A DNA stretch of 64,000 nucleotides from positions 124,001 to 188,000 of the forward strand of contig NZ_WRXL01000006.1 in NCBI RefSeq assembly GCF_010119195.1, in the 5' to 3' direction. The translations under genes were made by a program, and so were the position numbers. Shown here one piece after another: positions 16,269 to 24,635 of this stretch. The stretch comes from Haloarcula salina. GTDB taxonomy: Archaea; Halobacteriota; Halobacteria; Halobacteriales; Haloarculaceae. The notes below the pieces were generated by a model, which searched no databases, was not told the DNA's origin, and saw nothing but the letters and a program-made list of their open reading frames with translations. Each line of letters begins with the position of its first letter. The stretch's first letter is position 1.

Positions 16269-17666
16269 TCACCCCCTCGCGAGCGTACTCCTCGCTGTCG
16301 CGAGGTCGACACAGCGATCGCCGGGCGTCGAGCCGATCCGGTCGAGCCACCGGAGTTCCATCAGTGACAGCCGGTAGTGACACGTCGAGGGGCGGACCTT
16401 GTTCCAGTAGACGTAGCGGACGTCGGGCCTCGTTTCGAGGGCGGCGTGTTCCTGCGTGTAGTCGTCCGTTTCGAGATCAGACATGGGCGCGGGACCCGGC
16501 GTCTCGACGGGTGAGAAGACGAGCCCGACGCTCCCGAGCAGCGCGACGTTGACGACGAGCACGGCCGCGAGCGCGCCGCCGAGCGACCACTGGAACCGCC
16601 GTTCGCGGAGCCGTGCCGCGACGATCCCGACGCCGATGGCGACGAACGCGAGCCCCGGGATGAGGTCGGTGTAGCCGCCGGTCTCGAAGTCCACGAAGAA
16701 GATCAGGAACGCGAACCAGGCGGCGCCGACCGGGACCCACCACGTCGAGCGGCCGACGGCGTCGCCACCGGTCACCTGCTTCCAGGTGAGGCGAGCGAGC
16801 CCGTACCCGCCGACGAGGACGAACGGGCTCGCCCACTTGAAGTGAACGACGCCCGCGACGAGTCGGGCGAGGAAGGGAGTGTGTTCACCGGTCGCCAACG
16901 GCACGAGGACGGCCTGAACCACCATCTGCGACGCCGATCCCCAGAGCACGAACACGGGCAGGACCATCGCGACGGTGAACGCCAGCCCGCCGACGACGAC
17001 GCGGACGAGCGCCCGTCGGTTCCGTTGCTGAACCGCCAAGCCGAGGAGGATGAGCGGGAAGACGGCTCCGGCCTGCCAGTAGCCCACGCTCGCCGCGGCT
17101 GCCGCGCCGCCGAGCGCGGGATACTCACGCGTGTACAGGTACACGGCGAGTAACCCACAGAGAACGACCATGTACTTCGCCTTGTAGCCGTAGGCCGGCC
17201 GGACGGCGAAGCCCGGCAACAGGAACAGGGACAGGCCCGCGATGGCGGCCGCGACGTCGTTCCCGGTGAGGTCGTGGACGTGAATCGCGACGAGGCCGAC
17301 GATGGCACACACCGCGACGATCATCAGCAAGACGCTCAGGAGGTGGAATCGGTGCATGTCGCCGCCGGAGAGGACGGCCAGTACGCCCGTCGTCTCGTAG
17401 GACAGCGGCAGTTTCGGTTCCCACGCATCGACGTACAGGCGACCGCCGTGTGTGATGTACCACCCGATGTGCTCGAAGATAGCCGCGTCGGACGTCATCG
17501 GCGGCCGTTCGGTGTGGAGTGTGATCGCCCAGAAGAAGTACAGCTCAGTTATCACGGCGAACAAGACGGGGACCATGAACCGTCTGTCGCGCTGTCGGAG
17601 GGCGAGCGCGGATGACAGGTCGTCCAGGAGGTCCTGGTTTCTTCTGCTCACGCCGAATCGGTACAT
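16269..17666 (-). CDS. GT-C type membrane glycosyltransferase (PMT / dolichyl-phosphate-sugar dependent)
   Basis: A 465-residue polytopic protein with about ten hydrophobic helices. The first extracellular loop contains TSDAAIFEHIGWYITHGGRLYVDAWEPKLPLSYE, which has the acidic SDxxxxE and WEPKLP features of GT-C transferases that use lipid-linked sugars. The rest alternates helices with short loops and ends in a hydrophilic C-terminal domain of about 80 residues. Haloarchaeal relatives are usually called DolP-mannose mannosyltransferases (compare AglS) and finish N-glycans on surface proteins outside the cell. No other agl gene is adjacent, so the acceptor is not known. A T/A-rich element 22-31 bp upstream of the ATG suggests a leaderless transcript. 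Confidence 0.65.
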   Translation of the reverse strand: MYRFGVSRRNQDLLDDLSSALALRQRDRRFMVPVLFAVITELYFFWAITLHTERPPMTSDAAIFEHIGWYITHGGRLYVDAWEPKLPLSYETTGVLAVLSGGDMHRFHLLSVLLMIVAVCAIVGLVAIHVHDLTGNDVAAAIAGLSLFLLPGFAVRPAYGYKAKYMVVLCGLLAVYLYTREYPALGGAAAAASVGYWQAGAVFPLILLGLAVQQRNRRALVRVVVGGLAFTVAMVLPVFVLWGSASQMVVQAVLVPLATGEHTPFLARLVAGVVHFKWASPFVLVGGYGLARLTWKQVTGGDAVGRSTWWVPVGAAWFAFLIFFVDFETGGYTDLIPGLAFVAIGVGIVAARLRERRFQWSLGGALAAVLVVNVALLGSVGLVFSPVETPGPAPMSDLETDDYTQEHAALETRPDVRYVYWNKVRPSTCHYRLSLMELRWLDRIGSTPGDRCVDLATARSTLARG

Positions 17667-18223
17667 CGTGAGTGATGAAAAGTAGAGAGTAGTTTAGAAA
17701 GTAACATCTTCTAGACGGGAACGATAAGCGCATTATTGATACGGCCGATGACGCGCCCACGGCCCTGTTCCGTTACTGGTTCGCACAACAGCGCCGCGTG
17801 TCGGTACGCCGACACCGAAGTTCATCGGTCGCAGATCGGAGTTCGGTAAATCGAAGTTTGAGTCACGTACTCCCGAATTGGTGACGAGAGACGGCCGCTC
17901 GCCGGCCATGGAACGATCGGGTTACGGAATCGGAATACGGGTCTTACCCGACGACGAGTCGAACGAGAGACGACCGGCGGGAGGGCGTCGCGATCGGCTA
18001 CGGCCCAGCCTGTTCCATCAGGCCATTTGTCGCCGACCGCGCGGTTCCCGCCGCTTCCACGCCTGACTGACGCCTCGTTCCGGCGAGTGAAAGGCCCTGC
18101 GCGCCGAGCGCAACGGTCTGCACTGGACACGTGGGGGCACATTCGATATAGCGGATATTAATTTATAACTCCCGGTCGCCGAACGCGTCGGCCTTTTACC
18201 GGTCGGCCGAATAGAGGTCCCTA
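17667..18223. other. 557-bp intergenic region with divergent promoter-like elements
   Basis: No credible gene was found. A frame of about 106 codons on the minus strand (17822-18142) is strongly basic and Arg-rich, unlike the acidic proteins here. A perfect hairpin (GTGTCGG, loop TACG, CCGACAC) spans 17798-17815. An AT-rich block at 18150-18168 reads TTATAAATTAATATCC on the minus strand and could drive a leftward RNA. The rio2 TATA element is at 18193-18199. Confidence 0.5.
18193..18199 (+). promoter_or_regulatory. TATA-like element of rio2
   Basis: CTTTTAC ends 25 bp before the rio2 ATG, which fits a leaderless transcript starting at or next to the start codon. Confidence 0.5.
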
Positions 18224-19132
18224 ATGGTCCAGAACGTGGCTTCGGTGATGGCAGAGCTGGAACCCGAGGACTTCCACCTGCTGTCGGGCGTCGAACAGGG
18301 GATGCGGTTCTCGGAGTACGTCGCCCGCGAGAAGCTCACCGATTTCTCTCGTCTGACAGCGGAGAACGTCGACTACCGCCTCGACCGCTGTGCCGACCGC
18401 GGACTGGTAGAGCGCAAGACCATCCAGTACGAGGGGTTCAAACTCACCTTCGAAGGGTACGACACGCTCGCGTTGCATACGTTCGCCGAGCGCGACACCA
18501 TCCAGGGCGTCGGCGCGCCCCTGGGCGTCGGGAAGGAAAGCGACGTGTACGAGGCCCAGTCGTACAAGCCCGTCGCGCTGAAGTACCACCGCGAGGGGTA
18601 CACCAACTTCCGCGAGGTGATGAAAGAGCGGGAGTACACCGCCGACCGGGAGCACGTCTCGTGGCTCTACACCGCGCGGAAGGCCGCCGAACGGGAGTAC
18701 GACGCGCTCGAAACGCTGTATCCTGACGTGTCCGTGCCCCAGCCGATCGATGCGAACCGCCACGCTATCGTGATGGAGAAGGTCGACGGCGTCGAACTGT
18801 CGCGGACGAAACTCGAACCCGAACAGGTCCTGCCCGTTCTCGACCTCGTCCTCGACGAGATGCAGACCGCCTACCATGAAGGGTACGTCCACGCGGACAT
18901 GAGCGAGTACAACGTCTTCGTCACCAGCGACGGCGTCGTCGTGTTCGACTGGCCCCAGGCGGTCCCGACCGACCACGAAAACGCCCGAGAACTGTTGACG
19001 CGTGACGTGGACAACATCGTGAGCTACTTCGCGCGCAAGTACCCCCAGCAGGTTGGTGACGTGGACCACGACGCGCTCGCCGACGTTCTGGCGAGCGAGT
19101 CGTTCGAGTCGGTTCGCGAGTTCCTCGACTGA
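18224..19132 (+). CDS. rio2: RIO2-type atypical serine/threonine protein kinase/ATPase
   Basis: A 302-residue RIO2 kinase, which in archaea and eukaryotes acts on late small-subunit ribosome maturation. Residues 1-90 form the RIO2-specific winged helix (FSRLTAENVDYRLDRCADRGLVERK). The kinase part has the glycine-loop equivalent GVGKESDVYEA at 101-111, the ATP lysine K120 in PVALKYH, the catalytic loop HADMSEYN at 223-230 (Asp225, Asn230), and the metal aspartate D242 in FDWPQA. All catalytic residues are intact. The RIO2 rather than RIO1 assignment rests on the N-terminal winged helix and the FDWPQ motif. The gene stands alone. Confidence 0.92.
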   Translation: MVQNVASVMAELEPEDFHLLSGVEQGMRFSEYVAREKLTDFSRLTAENVDYRLDRCADRGLVERKTIQYEGFKLTFEGYDTLALHTFAERDTIQGVGAPLGVGKESDVYEAQSYKPVALKYHREGYTNFREVMKEREYTADREHVSWLYTARKAAEREYDALETLYPDVSVPQPIDANRHAIVMEKVDGVELSRTKLEPEQVLPVLDLVLDEMQTAYHEGYVHADMSEYNVFVTSDGVVVFDWPQAVPTDHENARELLTRDVDNIVSYFARKYPQQVGDVDHDALADVLASESFESVREFLD

Positions 19133-19450
19133 GACGGCTGCGCGGGCCGCACTGACGACCGCCCGAGAGCGACGGCACGACGCTGCGTGCCGCAACTGTC
19201 GAGACACCGGTTTCGAGCGCTGTGGCGGCTCTGAGTCGGTCTCAGAGCGCCTGGCGAAGCCCGGGGCATGCGCCTGATAAATCAGATACCGCGATACGAA
19301 ATCTGAGGTTTCGGGCACGGCGGCGCGACGACCCCGACTCGATGACCGCCCTGCAGTTTGGTCTGCGAGCCGGTCGTCGGAACGGAAGAAATAATGGGCC
19401 CGAAGGGCCGAGTCCAGATAGCAGATCGCCCACGTAACCGTCCGCCGTCT

Positions 19451-19475
19451 GGCACTTTCGACCGTCGAAAGTGCC
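19451..19475. promoter_or_regulatory. Perfect 11-bp inverted repeat, putative operator of the peptide ABC operon
   Basis: The arm GGCACTTTCGA is followed by CCG and then by its exact complement TCGAAAGTGCC. It ends 11 bp before the TATA-like TTATAAG, where the BRE and the transcription factors sit. This is the expected geometry for a dimeric repressor or activator. The regulator is not encoded next to it. Confidence 0.6.
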
Positions 19476-19486
19476 GGCGTGATGTG

Positions 19487-19493
19487 TTATAAG
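19487..19493 (+). promoter_or_regulatory. TATA-like element and leader of the peptide ABC operon
   Basis: TTATAAG predicts a start of transcription near 19515, leaving a leader of about 23 nt that contains GAGGA at 19526-19530, eight bases before the ATG. The gene is therefore a leadered, Shine-Dalgarno-initiated one. Confidence 0.5.
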
Positions 19494-19538
19494 TGTGTGG
19501 CAAGACAACATAAGACAAGAGTTTCGAGGAATACGTGA

Positions 19539-21485
19539 ATGTCCCGTAACGCTGCCCCCACCGAACCGAGCACAGTCTCTCGACGGCGCGTCCTCCAGAG
19601 CGCGGGCGCGGCCGGCCTGGCCGCACTCGCGGGATGTAACACAGGAAGCGACGGGGGCGGCGCGGACAGCGGGACTGGGGACCTCGACCCGGTACGCGAG
19701 CGCGTCGAAGTCGACGTCGACGAGATCCAGACCGGCGGGACGGTCAGGTTCGGTCTCGGTGCCGGCATCGACTCGTTCGACCCCTCCTACAGCACCAGCG
19801 CGCCGGCCGGCAACGCCCACGGCCTCGTCTACGAGAGCATCATCACGCAGGACGCCGCGGGGACCGTCTACCCGTGGCTGGCGAGGACGTGGGAGCGCAT
19901 GGAGGTCCAGGACATCGACCGGAGCGCCTACGAGCCCTACATGAAGTCCGCGGAGACGGACGAGAACGGCACCCTCGTCGCCGACGAGCAGATCATCATT
20001 CGCGACCCGGACGGTGGCCAAGTACTCACCGTCGAGGAGGCCCCAGACGCCGTCGCCGACGGCACGTACGGGATGCGCTACCGGGCCGAACTCCACGAGG
20101 GCGTCACCTTCCACAACGGCGAGGAGATGACCGCCGAACACGTCGCTCGCTCCTACGAGGTGGTCGAGAACTCCTCCATCTCGGCCCAGACCTTCGACTC
20201 GTTCCTCTACGCCGAAGCCGTCGACGACTACACGGTCGACATCTACGGCCAGGTGCCCGACGCCGAGGCCGACAACCAACTGCCCACGACGGTGTACCCG
20301 ATGGAGCACATCGAGGAGTACCCCGACACGGGCGCGGACCCGCGCAACGACCGCACGCCCATCGGGACCGGCCCCTTCACGTTCGAGTCCTACGAGACGG
20401 GCGAGCGCGCTCAGTTCAGTTCCTTCGACGACTACTGGCTCGACGACCTCGGCCTCGACGCGCTGGAGTGGTGGGACGGGGCCGACGGATTCCCGACGAG
20501 TCCGGTCGTCGACGAGGTCGTCGTCTCCATCGTCACGGACAACGCGACCCGGGCGGCGGCGCTCAACAACGGCGAGATCGACCTCACGTACGGGCTGGCG
20601 AGCGACACGTACGGCGAGTACCGCAGCGCCGAGGACTTCCGCCTCAGCGTGACCGACGCCGGCGCGTACAACTTCCTGCAGTACCCGGTGACCGTCTCGC
20701 CGTGGGACGACGAGCGCGTCCGCCGCGGGGTCAACCAACTGCTTCCGCGAGCGGCGATCGCCGAGAACATCTACAACGGCTATCGGAACCCCGCGTACGT
20801 CCCGCTCCCGGAGATGGCCGCCGACGAGGGCAGCGCGGACTACGACGCGCTGGTGGAGGAGCTGCGCCCGCAGACCGAACAAGACACGGAGGCCGCGACG
20901 AGCCTGCTTCGGGAGGCCGTCGACGACCTGGGAGTCGAGACGCCGATCGAGGCGACCATCGAGACGAACACCTCCAGCGACCGCGTCCGCGAGGCCGAAC
21001 TCGTCGCGCAGGTGCTGAGCAACACGGAGTTCTTCGAGATCGGCGTCGAGACGTTCGAGTTCACCACGCTCGTCCAGCGCATCCTCGGTCCCGAGTACTA
21101 CCAGCAGGGCAAGATCGTCCTCATCGGGCTCTCGGGGACGTTCAATCCCGGGAGCTTCTACGACGCCGTCAACTCCATCGACAACTTCGGCCAGTGCTGC
21201 AACTTCCAGCGGGTCGACACGCCCGAGCTGGACGAGATCGCCACCGAGGCTCGGTACTCCGTCGAGGCGGTCGAGGACCCCGCGTTCCGCGGCCAGCGGT
21301 ACGACGAGATCTGGCGGGGACTGATCGAGCAGGCCCCGAACAGCTACACCGTCTTCGGGACGAACGTCTCGTCGCTGTCGACGGAGTACGTGGGCCACAA
21401 CACGTACACGTTCGCCTCCGAGATCCTTCCGTACGGACTCCACGCACCGACAGACGAACAGGTCGCCTATCTCGACCGCAGGTGA
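19539..21485 (+). CDS. Peptide/oligopeptide ABC transporter substrate-binding lipoprotein
   Basis: A 648-residue solute-binding protein of the SBP_bac_5 (DppA/OppA) family. A twin-arginine signal (VSRRRVLQSAGAAG) and lipobox LAGC with Cys33 show Tat export and lipid anchoring on the outer membrane face. The mature domain has GGTVRFGLGAGIDSFDPSYSTSA at its start, ITQDAAGTVYPWLARTWE, then the family signature RAELHEGVTFHNGEEMTAEHVARSYE. It captures peptides or similar ligands and hands them to the permeases encoded downstream. First gene of a five-gene operon with gaps of 4-21 bp or overlaps. The ligand could also be another solute (nickel, glycosides), as in other family 5 members. Confidence 0.9.
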   Translation: MSRNAAPTEPSTVSRRRVLQSAGAAGLAALAGCNTGSDGGGADSGTGDLDPVRERVEVDVDEIQTGGTVRFGLGAGIDSFDPSYSTSAPAGNAHGLVYESIITQDAAGTVYPWLARTWERMEVQDIDRSAYEPYMKSAETDENGTLVADEQIIIRDPDGGQVLTVEEAPDAVADGTYGMRYRAELHEGVTFHNGEEMTAEHVARSYEVVENSSISAQTFDSFLYAEAVDDYTVDIYGQVPDAEADNQLPTTVYPMEHIEEYPDTGADPRNDRTPIGTGPFTFESYETGERAQFSSFDDYWLDDLGLDALEWWDGADGFPTSPVVDEVVVSIVTDNATRAAALNNGEIDLTYGLASDTYGEYRSAEDFRLSVTDAGAYNFLQYPVTVSPWDDERVRRGVNQLLPRAAIAENIYNGYRNPAYVPLPEMAADEGSADYDALVEELRPQTEQDTEAATSLLREAVDDLGVETPIEATIETNTSSDRVREAELVAQVLSNTEFFEIGVETFEFTTLVQRILGPEYYQQGKIVLIGLSGTFNPGSFYDAVNSIDNFGQCCNFQRVDTPELDEIATEARYSVEAVEDPAFRGQRYDEIWRGLIEQAPNSYTVFGTNVSSLSTEYVGHNTYTFASEILPYGLHAPTDEQVAYLDRR

Positions 21486-21489
21486 TCCG

Positions 21490-22443
21490 ATGAGCCTCAG
21501 ACGCTTCGTCGCGATCCGGGTGGCCTCGACGATTCCGATCCTGTTCGGCGTCTCGGTGTTCACGTTCGCGCTGGTCCACCTGACACCGGGCGACCCGATC
21601 GACCAGCTCGTCGCCCTGAATCCCCAGATATCGGCGGCCGAGGAGGCGGCGATCCGCGCCAGATACGGCCTCGACGGCCCCGTCTGGCAGCAGTACCTCA
21701 CGTGGATGAGCAACCTCCTGCGGGGCGACTTCGGGACCGTCATCGCCGTCGACCAGCCCGTCGGCCCCTACATCATGGCACGCCTACCCGAGACCGTCGC
21801 GCTCGGCCTGTTCGGGTGGGCCATCGCCCTGCTCATCGCCATCCCGACCGGCATCTACGCGGCGGTGAACAAGGACACGCTGGGCGACGACCTCTCGCGG
21901 GTGTTCGCCCTCTCGGGCATCTCGCTGCCGAACTTCTGGCTCGGCCTCATGCTCATCCTCGTGTTCGCGCTCTGGCTCGACCTCTGGCCCGTGCTGGCCC
22001 CGGACAAGCCGCTACTGTCGCCGGCGATGCTGTGGTATCTGATCCTCCCCGGCGTCACCATCGGGACGGCCTCCTCGGCGACGCTGATGCGCGTGATGCG
22101 CTCGTCGATGGCCGAGGAACTGAACAAGGAGTACGTCACCGCGGCGCGGGCGAAGGGGCTCCCCGAGCGGACGGTCGTGCTGAAACACGTCCTCCGGAAC
22201 TCGCTCATCTCTGTGACGACCATCGCCGCGTTCCTGACTGCGGGCATCTTCGCGGGGGCCGTCGTCGTCGAGCAGGTGTTCGCCTGGCCCGGCCTCGGCC
22301 GTGCGTTCGTCCAGGCGATCATCGGCCGGGAGGTGGACCTCATCATGGCCATCACGCTCTTTACCGGCGTGACCATCATCCTCGCGAATCTGCTTGCGGA
22401 CATCGTCTACGCGGTACTGGACCCGCGAATCAGGTACGACTGA
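21490..22443 (+). CDS. Peptide ABC transporter permease, DppB type
   Basis: A 317-residue inner-membrane permease with the DppB N terminus (RRFVAIRVASTIPILFGVSVFTFALVHLTPGDP), a periplasm-equivalent loop ending YLTWMSNLLRGDFGTVI, and six hydrophobic helices. The coupling (EAA) loop is EYVTAARAKGLPERTVVLKHVLRNSL, which contacts the ATPases. It begins 4 bp after the binding-protein gene and forms the translocation pore with the DppC-type permease. Confidence 0.93.
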   Translation: MSLRRFVAIRVASTIPILFGVSVFTFALVHLTPGDPIDQLVALNPQISAAEEAAIRARYGLDGPVWQQYLTWMSNLLRGDFGTVIAVDQPVGPYIMARLPETVALGLFGWAIALLIAIPTGIYAAVNKDTLGDDLSRVFALSGISLPNFWLGLMLILVFALWLDLWPVLAPDKPLLSPAMLWYLILPGVTIGTASSATLMRVMRSSMAEELNKEYVTAARAKGLPERTVVLKHVLRNSLISVTTIAAFLTAGIFAGAVVVEQVFAWPGLGRAFVQAIIGREVDLIMAITLFTGVTIILANLLADIVYAVLDPRIRYD

Positions 22444-22464
22444 TCCATGAGGAACGACTGATCT

Positions 22465-23502
22465 ATGAGCTCTGAACGAGGCCGCATCCGGATCACGGGG
22501 TTCGACGCCGACGCCGTCGAGCGCCGCGAGCCGCTGTCGGACTGGACCGAGAATCGAGCGGGAGAGACCGAGGGGCGCTGGGAGCGCGGCTGGCGGGAGT
22601 TCCGCCAGAACCGCAGCGCCATGCTCGGCCTGTACGTCGTCGCGGCGATGGCGCTGCTGGCGGTGTTCGCCCGGCCGATCACCGTCGCCGGCGTCACCGT
22701 CCAGCCGTTCGCGCTCGCTCCCTACCGGCCGGACGCCATCCTCTACGTCCAGGGGCTCGACGTGAGCGCCTACGAGGCCCCGTCGCTGGCCCACCCGTTC
22801 GGCACCGACGGCTCGGCGCGGGACGTGTTCTCCCGCGTGCTGTACGGCGGGCGCTTCAGCCTCTCGATCGGCTTCATCGTCGTCTTCGTCACCGCCGCCA
22901 TCGGGCTGGTGTACGGCGCCGTCGCGGGCTACTACGGCGGCTGGGTCGACGAGGTGATGATGCGCGTGCTCGACCTCATCTTCGCGTTCCCGGGCCTCCT
23001 GCTCGCGCTCATCATCGTCGCCGTCCTGGGCAAGGGCTACTGGGAGCTGGTGCTCGCGTTCACCGCCATCGGCTGGGCCGGCTACGCCCGGCTGATACGC
23101 GGGGAGATCCTGAAAGTCAAAGAGAACGAGTACGTGACGGCGGCGAAGGCGCTCGGCGCGCGGGACCGCCGCGTCATCTTCCGGCACGTCGTCCCCAACG
23201 CCGTCGCGCCGCTCATCGTGCAGGCCTCGCTCTCCATCGGGACGGTCGTCATCGGCGTCGCCGCGCTGGGCTTTCTCGGCCTCGGCCTCCCGCCGGGGTC
23301 CGCCGAGTGGGGGACGATGCTCGACCAGACGCGCGAGACCATCGTCCAGGGCCCCGGCGGGACGATTCCCTGGTGGGTCACCGTCTTCCCGGGCGGCGCG
23401 ATCTTCCTGTTCGTCATGTCGATGAACCTCATCGGCGACGGCATCAACGACGCGCTCGACGCCCAGGAAGGCGAGGACGTGGCCCGCGGGGGCGAGGTCT
23501 GA
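22465..23502 (+). CDS. Peptide ABC transporter permease, DppC type
   Basis: A 345-residue permease. The N terminus has the OppC_N segment (WREFRQNRSAMLGLYVVAAMALLAVF), and then comes HPFGTDGSARDVFSRVLYGGRFSLSIG, the standard DppC/OppC signature. The coupling loop is EYVTAAKALGARDRRVIFRHVVPN. A somewhat longer loop (residues 75-120) separates the first helix from the core. Its stop codon overlaps the ATG of the next gene (TGATG). Confidence 0.93.
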   Translation: MSSERGRIRITGFDADAVERREPLSDWTENRAGETEGRWERGWREFRQNRSAMLGLYVVAAMALLAVFARPITVAGVTVQPFALAPYRPDAILYVQGLDVSAYEAPSLAHPFGTDGSARDVFSRVLYGGRFSLSIGFIVVFVTAAIGLVYGAVAGYYGGWVDEVMMRVLDLIFAFPGLLLALIIVAVLGKGYWELVLAFTAIGWAGYARLIRGEILKVKENEYVTAAKALGARDRRVIFRHVVPNAVAPLIVQASLSIGTVVIGVAALGFLGLGLPPGSAEWGTMLDQTRETIVQGPGGTIPWWVTVFPGGAIFLFVMSMNLIGDGINDALDAQEGEDVARGGEV

Positions 23503-24635
23503 TGGCCCTGCTCGAAGTCGACGACCTCACGGTGAACTACTACACGGAGGAGGGCGTCGTCACCGCCGTCGAGGACCTCTCCTTTCGCATCGACCGCGGC
23601 GAGAAGTTCGGCGTCGTCGGCGAGAGCGGCGCGGGCAAGAGCGTCACCGCGCTCTCGCTGCTGCGCCTCGTCGAGCGCTCGGGCCGCATCGAGAGCGGCG
23701 AGATCCGATTCAAGGGCGAGGACCTGCTGTCGATGTCCGAGTCGGCGGTCCGGGACGTGCGCGGCAACGAGATCGCGATGATCTTTCAGGACGCCCAGAC
23801 CGCGTTGAACCCCGTCTACACCGTCGGCGAGCAGATCGCCGAGACGATCCGTCACCACCTCGACTACGGCGACGCGGCGGCCCGCGAGCGGACCGTCCGA
23901 CTCCTCGACGACGTGGGCATCCCCGAACCGGAGGCGCGCTACGACGACTACCCCCACGAGTTCTCCGGCGGGATGCAACAGCGCGCCGTCATCGCGATGG
24001 CGCTGTCCTGCGACCCGGACCTGCTCATCGCCGACGAGCCGACGACGGCGCTCGACGTGACCATCGAGGCGAAGATTCTGGATCGCCTCGACCGCCTCGC
24101 CGCCGAGTACGACACGGCGATACAGCTCATCACCCACGACCTCGGCGTCATCGCGGAGGTCTGCGACCGGGTGCTGGTGATGTACGCCGGCCGCGCCGTC
24201 GAGCGGGCCTCCGTCGAGGAACTGTACTACGACCCGAAACACCCCTACACCGTCGGGCTGATGAGCGCCATCCCCCGCATCGGCGACCGGCAGGACCGCC
24301 TCCAGACGATTCCGGGGACGATGCCGGACCTCGTCGAGGTCCCGTCGGGGTGTAGCTTCCACCCCCGGTGTCCGTTCGCCGAGGAGGCGTGTACGCGCAC
24401 GCGCCCCCAACTCGTCGACCCGGCGACGGGCGAGCGCGCCGGCCCCGACGAGCGCTCGGCCGCCTGTCTGGCCTACACCGGCGATCTGGACGGCGAACTC
24501 GACTACGAGGTCGAAGTGCGGGGCCGCGACGCCGGTGCGGCGACTGCGGAGTCCGAGCCGCCGGAGCCCGACGGTGGTGGAGTCGACCGCGGGGCGGACC
24601 CGGACGCCGATTCGGAGGGGAAAGCGGATGAGTGA
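23502..24635 (+). CDS. Peptide ABC transporter ATP-binding protein, DppD type
   Basis: A 377-residue ATPase with Walker A GESGAGKS, Q-loop IFQDAQTALNP, signature FSGGMQQR, Walker B LLIADEPTTALD and switch His in LITHDLG. The oligopeptide C-terminal domain is present with its cysteine set (GCSFHPRCPFAEEAC and later C), which in the family binds an Fe-S cluster or forms a zinc-like site. A charged, disordered tail of about 45 residues follows. It overlaps both neighbours and pairs with the DppF type to power import. Confidence 0.93.
   Translation: MALLEVDDLTVNYYTEEGVVTAVEDLSFRIDRGEKFGVVGESGAGKSVTALSLLRLVERSGRIESGEIRFKGEDLLSMSESAVRDVRGNEIAMIFQDAQTALNPVYTVGEQIAETIRHHLDYGDAAARERTVRLLDDVGIPEPEARYDDYPHEFSGGMQQRAVIAMALSCDPDLLIADEPTTALDVTIEAKILDRLDRLAAEYDTAIQLITHDLGVIAEVCDRVLVMYAGRAVERASVEELYYDPKHPYTVGLMSAIPRIGDRQDRLQTIPGTMPDLVEVPSGCSFHPRCPFAEEACTRTRPQLVDPATGERAGPDERSAACLAYTGDLDGELDYEVEVRGRDAGAATAESEPPEPDGGGVDRGADPDADSEGKADE

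Larger units (their letters stand above)
19133..19538. other. 406-bp intergenic region upstream of the peptide ABC operon
   Basis: No gene is seen. The left 300 bp has no recognisable structure. The right end holds a 25-bp perfect palindrome (19451-19475), a TATA-like TTATAAG (19487-19493) and a Shine-Dalgarno-like GAGGA (19526-19530). Confidence 0.5.

Noticed and set aside
17822-18142. Minus-strand frame of 106 codons in the rio2 upstream gap
   Set aside because: Strongly basic, no domain, no expected acidic bias; the TATA-like element near its start more likely serves an RNA or is accidental.
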